Assembly: GCA_002688105.1 (NCBI GenBank)
Contig: NZBQ01000022.1
Coordinates: 1-37,004, forward strand
Length of the DNA stretch: 37,004 bases
Reading direction: 5' to 3'
Origin: Dehalococcoidales bacterium
Lineage (GTDB): Bacteria; Chloroflexota; Dehalococcoidia; Dehalococcoidales; GCA-2688105
In this document: positions 1 through 8,489 of the stretch, one piece after another
How positions within the stretch are numbered: the first letter of the stretch is position 1
Layout: each line of letters begins with the position of its first letter
Notes under the pieces: generated by a model
Databases searched by the model: none
The model's input: only the letters and a program-made list of their open reading frames with translations
What the model was told of the DNA's origin: nothing
Made by a program: the position numbers and the translations under genes

Positions 1-103
1 TGAGTACAAGTAATGCGGAGATTGCAGCAAGCACCCATAGCGGATACTCAAATGCTCTCGCAATCCATTGCAGGTAAAACTGTACCGCGCCCATCGTTTC
101 CAT
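1..103 (-). CDS. N-terminus of a membrane protein (partial, runs off the window)
   Basis: On the minus strand an ATG at 103 opens a frame reading METMGAVQFYLQWIARAFEY then PLWVLAAISALLVL, open to the window edge. AGGAGT lies 6 bases upstream of the ATG, a good ribosome binding site, and a promoter-like pair sits 35-60 bases further upstream. Residues 21-34 look like the start of a hydrophobic membrane segment. The frame is too short for the ORF track and too short to assign a family. The gene faces away from purQ across a roughly 300-base gap. Confidence 0.6.
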   Translation of the reverse strand, partial: METMGAVQFYLQWIARAFEYPLWVLAAISALLVL

Positions 104-137
104 CACTTTACTCCTGCCAGACTTTTCTTTAAATGAC

Positions 138-166
138 AGTATAATATCCTACACGATGAAGCACAA
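138..166 (-). promoter_or_regulatory. Promoter-like site for the partial membrane protein
   Basis: On the minus strand TTGTGC (166-161) and TATACT (143-138) are separated by 17 bases, about 35 bases upstream of the ATG at 103. The -10 box is good and the -35 box is moderate. Confidence 0.45.
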
Positions 167-405
167 CTAAGATTGAGTAAAAAGGTCTGCGTTGGACTAT
201 GTTGTGGTTCATTTCCTCGGGTTGGTCTAATCGGGCACGCGAATCTATTATTAGGCCAACTGCTATCATTCTTGATAACCCACTGAATATTATGACGAAA
301 TGTTACCTTAGCCTGTCGTCAGCACTACCTCTCTCTCAATAGTTTGAACTGTTTTCTGCACGGGTGGGCGTGCGGAATGTAGGCAAAGCTCAGGGAAGAA
401 AGTAT
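167..405. other. Intergenic stretch downstream of purQ, nothing recognised
   Basis: No open frame with protein-like composition, no RNA gene and no convincing terminator hairpin was seen between the promoter of the partial gene and the end of purQ. Confidence 0.4.
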
Positions 406-1176
406 TTACAGACCCCGTGCCCATTTAACTGCGTTTAGAAAAATCTGAAAGCCGTCTCCGTGCTCCCGGGCACCCTCTCTTGTCCAGCGGGGGTGCTGGG
501 TACCTCTAATATGACGTTCAGGGTGAGGCATCAGGGCAAAAATACGCCCCGAAGCGTCACAAATGCCAGCGATATTCTCCAACGAGCCATTAGGGTTAGA
601 CGGATAGCCGGCATGACTGTTTCCATACTCGTCAGTGTAATAAAGGACGACATTTAAATTAGATAAGGTCCCGGGGTCAGCCACCACCTTGCCCTCGCCA
701 TGGGCCACCGGGAGATACAGACTGTTTATGCCCCGGGTAAATATGCAGGGACTTTGGCTATTTACCATCAGATGCACCCACCGACACTCAAATTTACCGG
801 AATCATTGGTTGACATGGTTAATAGTGGCTGGCTATCCCCTGATGACCCGGGCAGGAAGCCGACTTTCACCAGCACCTGAAAGCCATTACAGATGCCTAA
901 AATTAATCCCCCGCCGCCAATAAACCTTAATACATCGTCACCAAGCTTTAATCTAAGCTCATTGGCCAGCACCTTGCCCGCAGCAACATCATCGCCATAG
1001 GTAAAGCCACCGGGAATAACCATTATCTGGTAATCGGAGAGGCGTTTTTCACGGCGGATTAGCTGGTTAATATGGACTGAATCCACTAATGCCCCGGCCT
1101 GCTGAAAAGCGAAGACAGCCTCAGCATCACAATTTGTCCCCGGAGCCCGCATCATTATCACTCTCACCCTGCTCAT
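406..1176 (-). CDS. purQ: Phosphoribosylformylglycinamidine synthase subunit PurQ (glutaminase)
   Basis: PurQ is the class I glutamine amidotransferase subunit of FGAM synthase. It releases ammonia from glutamine for PurL in step four of de novo purine synthesis, in the cytosol. The nucleophile elbow is GICNGFQ with Cys96, and the His/Glu pair lies in LMPHPERH (His218, Glu220). The GGFTYGDD and AHGEGK motifs of PurQ are present. At 256 residues it is somewhat longer than the common ~225-residue PurQ. The start ATG has AAAGG just upstream. It lies 11 bases downstream of purL in the same direction, so the two are almost certainly co-transcribed and make one complex. Confidence 0.96.
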   Translation of the reverse strand: MSRVRVIMMRAPGTNCDAEAVFAFQQAGALVDSVHINQLIRREKRLSDYQIMVIPGGFTYGDDVAAGKVLANELRLKLGDDVLRFIGGGGLILGICNGFQVLVKVGFLPGSSGDSQPLLTMSTNDSGKFECRWVHLMVNSQSPCIFTRGINSLYLPVAHGEGKVVADPGTLSNLNVVLYYTDEYGNSHAGYPSNPNGSLENIAGICDASGRIFALMPHPERHIRGTQHPRWTREGAREHGDGFQIFLNAVKWARGL

Positions 1177-1187
1177 CTGCCTTTATC

Positions 1188-4079
1188 CTACCACCTGATT
1201 GGTCTCTGCCAGGCTTCTTTCAATTCACCGAGAGAGGCGGTTATTAACTTCCTGCCGCCCCTACCATATACCTCGAGCACTTCAGAATCGGTAACTTTAC
1301 CAATATCAGCCAGGCTAATGCCAGCCATCACCTCTTCAAACTCGTCCTTGTGCTCTGGTGCTACTTCGACTAGGAACCGAGTATTTGATTCCGAGAAGAG
1401 GATAAAATCATCCCGGTCGATAGGCTCACCCAGAGGAACGGACGACAGGGAAATTGTCGCCCCCAAGCCCCCGGCAAACGCCATCTCGGCAATAGCAACA
1501 CCGAGGCCCCCCTCGCTACAGTCATGACCGGCCCTAACCAGGCGCTTCTCGGTAGCCAGACCCAACCTATCCATCAGCTTTTTCCCCTGGTGCGGGTCCA
1601 CCTTAGGCACACTGTTTCCGGTAAAACCGTGAATCTTCAAATATTCAGACCCCCCCAGCTCGTTCCGGGTAGTGCCCACCAGGTAAATCAGGTCGCCAAC
1701 CTTCTTGAAATCCATGGATACAGCGCGGTTCACATCCTCCATAACACCGATAGACGAGATAAGCAGGGTATGGGGAATAGAGATAGTCTTACCTTTATAT
1801 TCGAACTCATTGTAGAGGCTGTCCTTACCCGAAATAAACGGGGTCTCATAGACAATGGCCATATCGTAACAGGCCTGAGCGGCCCGGACCAGAGCCCCGA
1901 GTATGCCAGGCTGCTGGACATCACCCCAACAAAAATTGTCCAGCAAAGCTACCCTGTTTAGATTGCCCCCAACGGCGATAATCTGCCGCAACGCCTCATC
2001 AATAGCCGACGCCGCCATCCAGTAGGGGTCTATTCCCCCATAATCAGGATTGATGCCGTTGGCGACAATTACCCCCATTTCAGAATCTAAAACCGGTCGG
2101 ATAATGGCGGCATCGCCCGGTCCATCGCTATTGTTACCTACCAGAGGTTTGAGAACACTACCCCCCTGCACCTCATGGTCGTACTGACGTATTACCCATT
2201 CCTTGCTGCATACATTCCATGAGCCGAGAATTTTATGTAAAGCTTCAGCTAAATCCGGTGGTGGGGCAAAGTCAGGCTCCTTATACCGTGGCGGCTTCCA
2301 TACCGCCTCCCTCTCTACCTGAGGCAGACCTTTATGCAAAAACCCCATATCCAGGTCACCGACTAAATTACCCTGATAAAAAAGCTGAAGGCGTTGGTCG
2401 CTGGTAAACTCACCGATGACCGCCGCCTCTACATCTTCGCTGGCAAAAAGGTTCAATAGCTCATCAACACAGTCCGGCGGGGTAGCCAGCACCATCCGTT
2501 CTTGAGATTCAGATACCCATATTTCATCATAGGCAAGCCCGGCATATTTTAGAGGCACTCTATCCATGTCAACCCGCACCCCGGTTTCGGCAGCCATTTC
2601 ACCCACGGCTGAGGAGAGACCACCGCCTCCACAGTCAGTTATCCGACAGTATAGCCCGCGGTCTCTGGCTTGAAGCAGAACATCAATAAGTTTCTTCTCC
2701 ACGATGGGATTGCCAATCTGAACCGAGCTATACGAAGCCTGAGCTGATTCCCCGGTAAGCTGTTCCGAGGCAAAGGTTACCCCGTGTATCCCATCGCGCC
2801 CGGTTCTACCTCCCACCAATACCACTAAATCGCCAGCTTGCTGCTTGCCCCGGCGGGAAAGTTCCTTGGGTAATAGACCCAATGTCCCACAGAAAACAAG
2901 CGGATTTGCCATATACCGTTCATCAAAGAGTATGGCGCCGTTGAGGGTAGGTATCCCCAGACGATTGCCGTAGTCAGCCACACCCGCCCTGACCCCCTTA
3001 AAAATACGCCGCGGATGTAACACCCCGCCAGGCAGCTTTTCATAGGGATAATCAGGGGGACCAAAACAGAATACATCTGTATTCAATATTGGCTTGGCGC
3101 CCAACCCGGTGCCCAGCGGATCGCGCACCACCCCACCTATCCCGGTTGAAGCTCCCCCATAGGGCTCAACCGCCGAGGGATGATTATGGGTCTCAACCTT
3201 AAAACACAGGGCAGAACGACCGTCAAAATCAATCACCCCGGCATTATCCTCAAAGACAGAAAGACACCATGGTTTCCCCAGCTCCTCGGTTACCTTCATA
3301 ATAGTGCTTTTGAGCAGGTTATCAATGGTTGTTCTGCCCAGAGAGATTTTGCCCTTAAATGTTTTGTGGACACAATGCTCAGACCAGGTCTGCGCCAGAG
3401 TCTCAAGCTCAGCATCGGTGGGGTTTCGCTTTTGCTTCTGGAAGTAGCCTATAATAGCCTGAAGCTCGTCATCGCTAAAGCCGAATTGTTGTCTGACTTC
3501 CCGAAGCCCGGCATCGTCTGCTTGCAGAATATCTACCTGCTTCAGCCTGAATCTATACCGGGGATTTTCCGGAAACCAGACCTCTTCCTGTTCAACGACA
3601 TGCTGAATAATCGGGTTTACCAGTAATCGGCTGCATATAGCCTCTAGTTGAGGCTCATCCAGTTGTCCTTCAATAATATATCGTCGGGCGGTTTTAACCG
3701 CCCTTACCCCCTCCACCCCCAGGTCCTGGAGTGCCTTCATGACCGTGCCCTCAACCGGGTCGGCAACACCGGCATTGTAAGCGACCTCGATAGTATGAAA
3801 TTGCTTATTAACCTTATCGGAGGGGGTTTGCCCTTTACGATTCCCCTTGATATCGGTAGGAGAGGTAATAAGCTGATATTCCTGAGTTACCTGGTCAGCC
3901 AGCAGGCTCCGACAAACCAGAGCCAGCCTATCTGGCGTCAAATCTGCGTCCAGCCAGTATATACCCGCCACATGAACACCGGAGACCGTCTTTATACCCA
4001 GGTCGTGTATATCCTTAACCAGACCAAGTCCCCAGGCATCGGGCAGGTGACTCTTCAGACTAACTTCTACCCTGTACAT
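1188..4079 (-). CDS. purL: Phosphoribosylformylglycinamidine synthase PurL with two N-terminal PurS-like domains
   Basis: This is the FGAM synthetase subunit: FGAR + ATP + ammonia gives FGAM. The catalytic part has WSEHCVHKTFKGK (His235), KVETHNHPSAVEP (about 295-305), GGASTGIGG and TDCGGGGLSSAVGE, all typical of PurL. At 963 residues it is longer than small PurL (~740) and shorter than the single-chain large PurL (~1300). The extra ~170 N-terminal residues contain two PurS-like units: residues 1-72 (YRVEVSLK...GI.TVSGV) and about 95-165 (FHTIEVAYNAGVADPVEG...LGVEGVRAVKTAR). No separate purS is needed next door. Start ATG with CAGGTA before it; two TATAAT-like boxes lie upstream. The gene heads a purL-purQ operon. 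Confidence 0.96.
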   Translation of the reverse strand: MYRVEVSLKSHLPDAWGLGLVKDIHDLGIKTVSGVHVAGIYWLDADLTPDRLALVCRSLLADQVTQEYQLITSPTDIKGNRKGQTPSDKVNKQFHTIEVAYNAGVADPVEGTVMKALQDLGVEGVRAVKTARRYIIEGQLDEPQLEAICSRLLVNPIIQHVVEQEEVWFPENPRYRFRLKQVDILQADDAGLREVRQQFGFSDDELQAIIGYFQKQKRNPTDAELETLAQTWSEHCVHKTFKGKISLGRTTIDNLLKSTIMKVTEELGKPWCLSVFEDNAGVIDFDGRSALCFKVETHNHPSAVEPYGGASTGIGGVVRDPLGTGLGAKPILNTDVFCFGPPDYPYEKLPGGVLHPRRIFKGVRAGVADYGNRLGIPTLNGAILFDERYMANPLVFCGTLGLLPKELSRRGKQQAGDLVVLVGGRTGRDGIHGVTFASEQLTGESAQASYSSVQIGNPIVEKKLIDVLLQARDRGLYCRITDCGGGGLSSAVGEMAAETGVRVDMDRVPLKYAGLAYDEIWVSESQERMVLATPPDCVDELLNLFASEDVEAAVIGEFTSDQRLQLFYQGNLVGDLDMGFLHKGLPQVEREAVWKPPRYKEPDFAPPPDLAEALHKILGSWNVCSKEWVIRQYDHEVQGGSVLKPLVGNNSDGPGDAAIIRPVLDSEMGVIVANGINPDYGGIDPYWMAASAIDEALRQIIAVGGNLNRVALLDNFCWGDVQQPGILGALVRAAQACYDMAIVYETPFISGKDSLYNEFEYKGKTISIPHTLLISSIGVMEDVNRAVSMDFKKVGDLIYLVGTTRNELGGSEYLKIHGFTGNSVPKVDPHQGKKLMDRLGLATEKRLVRAGHDCSEGGLGVAIAEMAFAGGLGATISLSSVPLGEPIDRDDFILFSESNTRFLVEVAPEHKDEFEEVMAGISLADIGKVTDSEVLEVYGRGGRKLITASLGELKEAWQRPIRW

Positions 4080-4219
4080 TACCTGATACCATTATACTGA
4101 GACAAATACGACATTATATCCGAGCCACTTATCAAGGATAGCTTGAAGGAAACAAATAATTAACACCCGCTCACCACAAAAAGAGAGAGAAATCAGGTCA
4201 CCTTATTCTAACCAATTGA

Positions 4220-4678
4220 TTATGAGCCAAGCAATTCGGTTACTACGGCGTTTACTTCCCGCCCATCGGCTTTCCCTTTAAGCTGAGCCATAAGCTGAGG
4301 CATAACCTTTCCCTTATCAGCGGGGCTCTGTGCCCCTACCTCCCTAATCACCCGGCGCGCCTCAGCGATAATCTCTTCTCGAGTTAATTGCTCAGGTTGA
4401 TACCCCTGAAGGATAGCTAACTCCGCTTCTTCCTGAGCCACCAGGTCATGGCGATTTCCCTGCTTGAAGGCCTCAATGCTCTCACGACGCTGCCTAACCT
4501 CTTTGGCGATAACCCCAAGGATACCTCCATCATCCAACTCAGCCTGCCGGTCAATTTCAGCATTCTTAACGGCCGCCATTACCAATCTGATAACGGAACG
4601 TTTTACCTTATCCCCGTCTCTCAATGCCTGCTTAAGGTCATCCGTCAGCTTTTGTTTTAATACTGCTGCCATTTTCAC
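4220..4678 (-). CDS. yqeY: GatB/YqeY domain protein
   Basis: The 152-residue protein matches the YqeY family: LKQKLTDDLKQALRDGDKVKRSVIRLVMAAVKNAEID at the N-terminus, a middle part with RQRRESIEAFKQGNR, and a C-terminal helical part with MPQLMAQLKGKADGREVNAVV. The fold resembles the tRNA-binding tail of GatB. Its exact role is not established; a link to tRNA-dependent amidation is usually proposed. The ORF begins at GTG (4678); an in-frame ATG two codons later (4672) is equally likely, with GCGGGTG before it. It follows rpsU by 21 bases, the usual rpsU-yqeY pairing. Confidence 0.9.
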   Translation of the reverse strand: MKMAAVLKQKLTDDLKQALRDGDKVKRSVIRLVMAAVKNAEIDRQAELDDGGILGVIAKEVRQRRESIEAFKQGNRHDLVAQEEAELAILQGYQPEQLTREEIIAEARRVIREVGAQSPADKGKVMPQLMAQLKGKADGREVNAVVTELLGS

Positions 4679-4699
4679 CCGCTATCAAAGTAATATTAG

Positions 4700-4897
4700 C
4701 TAACCTCTTGGTGTTCTCGGTGCTCTTGCTGTCTTGCGTCGCTTAGCCGCTGCCTTCCGCTTACGCTTAACACTGGGCTTCTCGAAGTGTTCTCTACGGC
4801 GTACCTGAGCGAGGATACCACTCTGCTGCACCCTTTTGTTAAACCGCTTGAGTAAACTCTCAAAGCTCTCCTTATCCCCAGTCTTTACTTCAGTCAC
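4700..4897 (-). CDS. rpsU: 30S ribosomal protein S21
   Basis: The 65-residue basic protein has the S21 pattern: ESFESLLKRFNKRVQQSGILAQVRRREHFEKPSVKRKRK. S21 sits on the 30S platform near the mRNA exit and the anti-Shine-Dalgarno helix. The start is GTG, placed about 10 bases after a full AGGAGG. Between them an out-of-frame ATG ATG CTA TGT GAC TGA reads straight into a stop, so GTG is the only useful start. It is followed by yqeY and preceded at 66 bases by the FAD-dependent oxidoreductase gene, all leftward. Confidence 0.95.
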   Translation of the reverse strand: MTEVKTGDKESFESLLKRFNKRVQQSGILAQVRRREHFEKPSVKRKRKAAAKRRKTARAPRTPRG

Positions 4898-4963
4898 ATA
4901 GCATCATCCTCCTTCCTAAAAACCCTGACTATAATATTTTTACCTTGGTTGTTTATTATAACC

Positions 4964-6325
4964 CTAATGTCCACTTCTGCTTAAAATCTCACGAGCCGCC
5001 ACCACCCCCGAAGCTGCTGCCTGGATTAAACCACGACTAACCCCAGCTCCATCACCAACGGCAAACAGGTTGCTCACCTCAGTCTCCAGGCTGGGGCTAA
5101 GCTGAGGTCGCCAGGAATAGAACTTGACTTCAACCCCGTAAAGCAAGGTATGACGTGAAGCCACACCAGGAGCCAGCTTATCCATTGCTTGGAGCATCTC
5201 TATCAGCCCGGTAAGGTGGCGATAAGGAAGGACAAAACTAAGGTCACCCGGGACAGCCTCCTTCAAGGTAGGCTGGACCAAGCCCCGCTTAATCCGGGCT
5301 GGGGTAGAACGCTGACCCTGCATCAGGTCACCCAAACGCTGCACCAGAATGCCACCGCTAAGAATATTAGCCAGCCTAGCCAGATACTTACCATAGGCAA
5401 TAGGCTCCCGGAATGGCTCAGTGAAGGTGGTACTTACCAACAGGGCGAAATTAGTGTTGTCACTCCTATGCTCAGCATAGCTCTGCCCGTTAACCGTGAC
5501 TACCGGGTCTCTACCCCCGGTAGACTCGATAATCACCTCACCACCGGGACACATACAGAAGGTTCTGATACGGTCATCAAAACTCTTTGATAGGAACTCC
5601 AATTTTGCCTCATATAATACATCGGTCAATTCTTCCATAATTGTCACTGGCACCTCAACCCTAACTCCGACATCAACAGGGTTACTATGCATAGTTAATT
5701 TTAGCTGGTTAGCCTCTTTAGCCAACCAATCCACCCCTTCCCTGCCTGGAGCCAGAATCAGATAACGGCAGTCAAACCTGTCCCCGGCTTTAGTTTCAAT
5801 TCCCTTAACCTCACCGTTATTAACAATGATAGTAGACGCCTTTACCTCAAGCTGAAGTTCCAGGCGCGACAGAAGGTAATCCCGCATCGCTTTAAGCACC
5901 AACCGGCAACGCTCAGTACCTAAGTGCCGCAGAGGCACCGGCACCAGACGCAATCCCGCCCGACACGCCTTACGGCGCAACCCATCAACCTCATCCCCAA
6001 CCCCATAGAGCTTATCCAAGGCACCAAACTTGAGGTATATGCCATCAACATACTTAATCAGTGCCTCGGTATCACCATCCCAAAGGTAATTCTTGAGCCG
6101 CCCCCCGATCTCCCCGGTTAACGTCAGTTTGCCATCACTAAAAGCGCCGGCCCCGCCTAGACCACTAACCAAATTGCTGCGCTTATCAATATCCTCACCC
6201 TTCTCTATCAGCAGGATATCCAGGTCGGCTACCTGGGACAATTCTAGAGCAGCAAAGATACCGGCCGGACCCCCACCAACAATGATAACGTCATATTTCT
6301 TTGCCATCTTATTCAGCCATACCAT
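4964..6325 (-). CDS. NAD(P)/FAD-dependent oxidoreductase (COG2509-like)
   Basis: The N-terminal dinucleotide-binding motif KKYDVIIVGGGPAGIFAALELS is followed by LLIEKGEDIDKRSNLVSGLGGAGAFSDGKLTLTGEIGG. The C-terminal NLFAVGDGAGVSRGLIQAAASGVVAAREIL is the second FAD contact region. This is the uncharacterised family of FAD-dependent dehydrogenases (COG2509); the substrate is unknown. The ORF track opens at a TTG (6352). I prefer ATG at 6325 because GGGGG lies about 8 bases upstream, whereas the next ATG (MAKKYD) has no ribosome binding site. The protein is probably cytosolic, with no signal peptide. Confidence 0.85.
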   Translation of the reverse strand: MVWLNKMAKKYDVIIVGGGPAGIFAALELSQVADLDILLIEKGEDIDKRSNLVSGLGGAGAFSDGKLTLTGEIGGRLKNYLWDGDTEALIKYVDGIYLKFGALDKLYGVGDEVDGLRRKACRAGLRLVPVPLRHLGTERCRLVLKAMRDYLLSRLELQLEVKASTIIVNNGEVKGIETKAGDRFDCRYLILAPGREGVDWLAKEANQLKLTMHSNPVDVGVRVEVPVTIMEELTDVLYEAKLEFLSKSFDDRIRTFCMCPGGEVIIESTGGRDPVVTVNGQSYAEHRSDNTNFALLVSTTFTEPFREPIAYGKYLARLANILSGGILVQRLGDLMQGQRSTPARIKRGLVQPTLKEAVPGDLSFVLPYRHLTGLIEMLQAMDKLAPGVASRHTLLYGVEVKFYSWRPQLSPSLETEVSNLFAVGDGAGVSRGLIQAAASGVVAAREILSRSGH

Positions 6326-6474
6326 TGTATAACCCCCAGCTTTAGCCGTCAAGGAATAGGGGCGTTTACCCCAGGCAGGACTAGATTTTAACGAAATCTT
6401 AACGCCAGTTTTATGGGCAGTTAATCTTGACAGCCTGTATTGCCCGGTTAGATTTTATCCAGAACATACTTACC

Positions 6475-6561
6475 TCAGCCTCCAGAGGGCAGCCAGCCAC
6501 GATAACGGCAATACTCTGGTGGTAAATCTAGCTCAATCTCACTCGCCAACTCCGAATCCAT
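6475..6561 (-). pseudogene. Remnant of a small protein of a terminase-like cassette
   Basis: A 28-codon frame reads MDSELASEIELDLPPEYCRYRG and then stops after WLPSGG. From memory, LPPEYCRYRDEGC is the opening of small cysteine-containing HTH proteins common in Dehalococcoidia genomes, so this looks like a truncated copy. It lies just downstream, on the minus strand, of the repeated element at 6586-6642, the same order as at 10595-10955. The family assignment is inference and could not be checked. Confidence 0.4.
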
Positions 6562-6585
6562 AACCTGCCATTCCAACGAACAATA

Positions 6586-6642
6586 CGATATCAATAATAG
6601 TACATATGTTCTAGAACCATCAACAGGATTTTGTCGCCTTTT
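6586..6642. repeat. Dispersed direct repeat, copy 1, with a LexA-like half-palindrome
   Basis: The segment is about 80% identical to 10901-10955 in the same orientation. Both share ACATATGTTCTA, then a variable stretch, then TTTTGTCGCCTTTT. The core GTACATATGTTC is one mismatch from GAACNNNNGTTC, the Gram-positive type LexA box also reported for Dehalococcoides. It ends 6 bases before the -35 box of the promoter at 6649. Confidence 0.7.
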
Positions 6643-6648
6643 CCAGAC

Positions 6649-6677
6649 TTGACAAACATATTTATTGGTGCTACTAT
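6649..6677 (+). promoter_or_regulatory. Near-consensus sigma70 promoter for the HTH/TIG operon
   Basis: TTGACA (6649-6654), a 17-base spacer and TACTAT (6672-6677) lie 36 bases before the ATG of the HTH gene. The -35 box is consensus and the spacing is ideal. The repeated LexA-like element lies directly upstream and could influence expression. Confidence 0.75.
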
Positions 6678-6713
6678 TGCTTTAATAAAGTAATATTTAC
6701 CTGGTAGAATATT

Positions 6714-6920
6714 ATGGTTCTTTTAGAAAGTTATGTTAATGTGATTGAGGCAGGTCATCGTCTTAAAGTTCATCCGGAAACGGTGAAGCGGTTGTGTCGT
6801 CAGGGAGACCTACCGGCAGTAAAAATACATAATACCTGGCTAATTGATAAGAATATTCTGGATAATTTTGCGGGAACCTATAATCCAAAACGTGGTGCTA
6901 GAAAAAGACTGATAACATAA
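6714..6920 (+). CDS. Small excisionase/MerR-type helix-turn-helix protein
   Basis: The 68-residue protein carries an excisionase-type winged HTH: VNVIEAGHRLKVHPETVKRLCRQGDLPAVKIHNTWLIDKNIL, where a recognition helix precedes the wing with a conserved tryptophan. Proteins of this family act as directionality factors for integrases or as small transcription regulators. The basic tail NPKRGARKRLIT may add DNA contacts. It is the first gene after a strong promoter, and the first TIG protein gene starts 27 bases later, so it may regulate that operon. No integrase is nearby, so an excisionase role has no direct support. The ribosome binding site is weak. Confidence 0.75.
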   Translation: MVLLESYVNVIEAGHRLKVHPETVKRLCRQGDLPAVKIHNTWLIDKNILDNFAGTYNPKRGARKRLIT

Positions 6921-6947
6921 ATAAAGAGTATATAAGGTAGGCTGCCG

Positions 6948-8468
6948 ATGAAAAATATTAAAATACTCGGCATCATAGTTATAGCTAGTATCCTGTCTCT
7001 ACTGGGAGTGGTCATACCCGCCACGCCGGCTCTGGCTCAACCCACCGTTACTCTGTCCCCCACCTCCGGCTCAATAGGCACCAAAGTGACCATCACCGCT
7101 ATAAATTTTGAATCATTTAAAAATACTAATGTCAGCATTTTTTTCAACGGCAAAGAAATCGATAGCAGCCCTAAAACCGTCACTGATACCGGAAGTTTTA
7201 CCGCTGATTTTCATGTGCCGGCTGACACCATGCCCGGAACAGCCCAGGTTATGGTTAGCACTGTAATTGGAGGTCAAGTAACTGCCTCGTTTACCGTCCA
7301 GGGCACCTCAATCTGGTTACAGCCCAGAGATGGTCCGGTAGGCACCATGGTAACCCTTGACGGCAGTGGTTTTTATGCCAGCCAGGTGGTAACCTTCTCC
7401 TATTATCCTGATACTCAAGTTGTGTTAGGCGCCGAAGAGGCTACCTCCACCGGTGAGTTTAGTTACAGCTTTGCCGTCCCGGAGAGTACTGCCGGCAATC
7501 ACCGGGTAGTGGCACAAGATGACTGGGGTGGTTGGGCTGAACTCAATTTCAAGGTAATTCCCACCGTTACCATTGAGCCAGAATCAGGGGCTATTGGCGA
7601 TGAGGTAATAGTCACCGGCACCGGTTTTGGCAACCAGAGCCGGGTCAACATCTACTTCAATGACGATAGGGTGGCAACATCTAAGACAGATAAATACGGC
7701 AGCCTTGAACTCGCCTTTGATATGCCCATAACGGAATCCGGCACCTACGATGTCGAGATAGAGGATAAGGATGGCAATAAAGACACGGCAGAGTTCACCA
7801 TAGCGGCTGGAGCCAACCTCAGCCCGACTACAGGCAATGTGGCCACCACACTTACCGTTAGCGGCGTCGGGTTTAAAGCCGGCGGAACCGTTACCATTAA
7901 GTATGATGATACCCCGGTAGCTACCGCTACGGCTAATGCCAGTGGTGGCTTCTCGCTTAATTTTAAAGCTCCCGTCAGTATTGGTGGAATTCACAGTATA
8001 ATCATCACCGACGGCGATACTACAATAACACAGCTTTTTACTATGGAGTCAACACCACCATCAACCCCAGCACCACTATTACCCGAAGATACCGATAAAA
8101 CTAAGGCAAAGATATACTTTGCCTGGGATGATGTTACTGACCCCAGCGGGGTAACCTATACCTTCCAGATTGCTACCGATAAGGATTTCACTTCTATTGT
8201 GCTGGAGAAGGCAGAGCTGACCTCTTCCAAATACAACATCACCGGGGTAGAGGAGTTACCGCCAACCGTAAAGGAAGCCCCCTACTACTGGCGGGTAAAA
8301 GCCATAGATGGTGCCTTCAATGAAAGCGAGTGGGCAACTGCCAGGTTGTTCTATGTCGTCTCTGCCTCTGGCTTTCCTAACTGGGCTAAAATTACATTGA
8401 TAGTGCTGGGGATACTTGCCGCTGCTTTCCTGGCCTTCTGGATGGGCAGAAGAACCGCTTATCGGTAA
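6948..8468 (+). CDS. Secreted, membrane-anchored TIG/IPT-repeat surface protein
   Basis: A signal peptide (about residues 1-30, ending ATPALA-QP) is followed by roughly four Ig-like TIG/IPT-type repeats of ~80 residues. Each begins like LSPTSGSIGTKVTIT, RDGPVGTMVTLDG, PESGAIGDEVIVTG or LSPTTGNVATTLTVSG. A FN3-like module (about 370-470, with WDDVTDPSGVTYTFQIATDKDF and YYWRVKAIDGAFNESEW) comes next, then one membrane helix (about 477-498) and a short basic tail GRRTAYR. The architecture implies an extracellular stalk tethered by its C-terminus; the ligand is unknown. AAGGTAGG lies before the ATG. The next gene is a paralogue of the same layout, so the two are a tandem duplication. Confidence 0.85.
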   Translation: MKNIKILGIIVIASILSLLGVVIPATPALAQPTVTLSPTSGSIGTKVTITAINFESFKNTNVSIFFNGKEIDSSPKTVTDTGSFTADFHVPADTMPGTAQVMVSTVIGGQVTASFTVQGTSIWLQPRDGPVGTMVTLDGSGFYASQVVTFSYYPDTQVVLGAEEATSTGEFSYSFAVPESTAGNHRVVAQDDWGGWAELNFKVIPTVTIEPESGAIGDEVIVTGTGFGNQSRVNIYFNDDRVATSKTDKYGSLELAFDMPITESGTYDVEIEDKDGNKDTAEFTIAAGANLSPTTGNVATTLTVSGVGFKAGGTVTIKYDDTPVATATANASGGFSLNFKAPVSIGGIHSIIITDGDTTITQLFTMESTPPSTPAPLLPEDTDKTKAKIYFAWDDVTDPSGVTYTFQIATDKDFTSIVLEKAELTSSKYNITGVEELPPTVKEAPYYWRVKAIDGAFNESEWATARLFYVVSASGFPNWAKITLIVLGILAAAFLAFWMGRRTAYR

Positions 8469-8489
8469 AAACTGAGAGTAGATTGATAA

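Noticed and set aside
3180-4100. Plus-strand ORFs of about 150 codons over purL
   Set aside because: They are antisense shadows of a well-supported purL frame.
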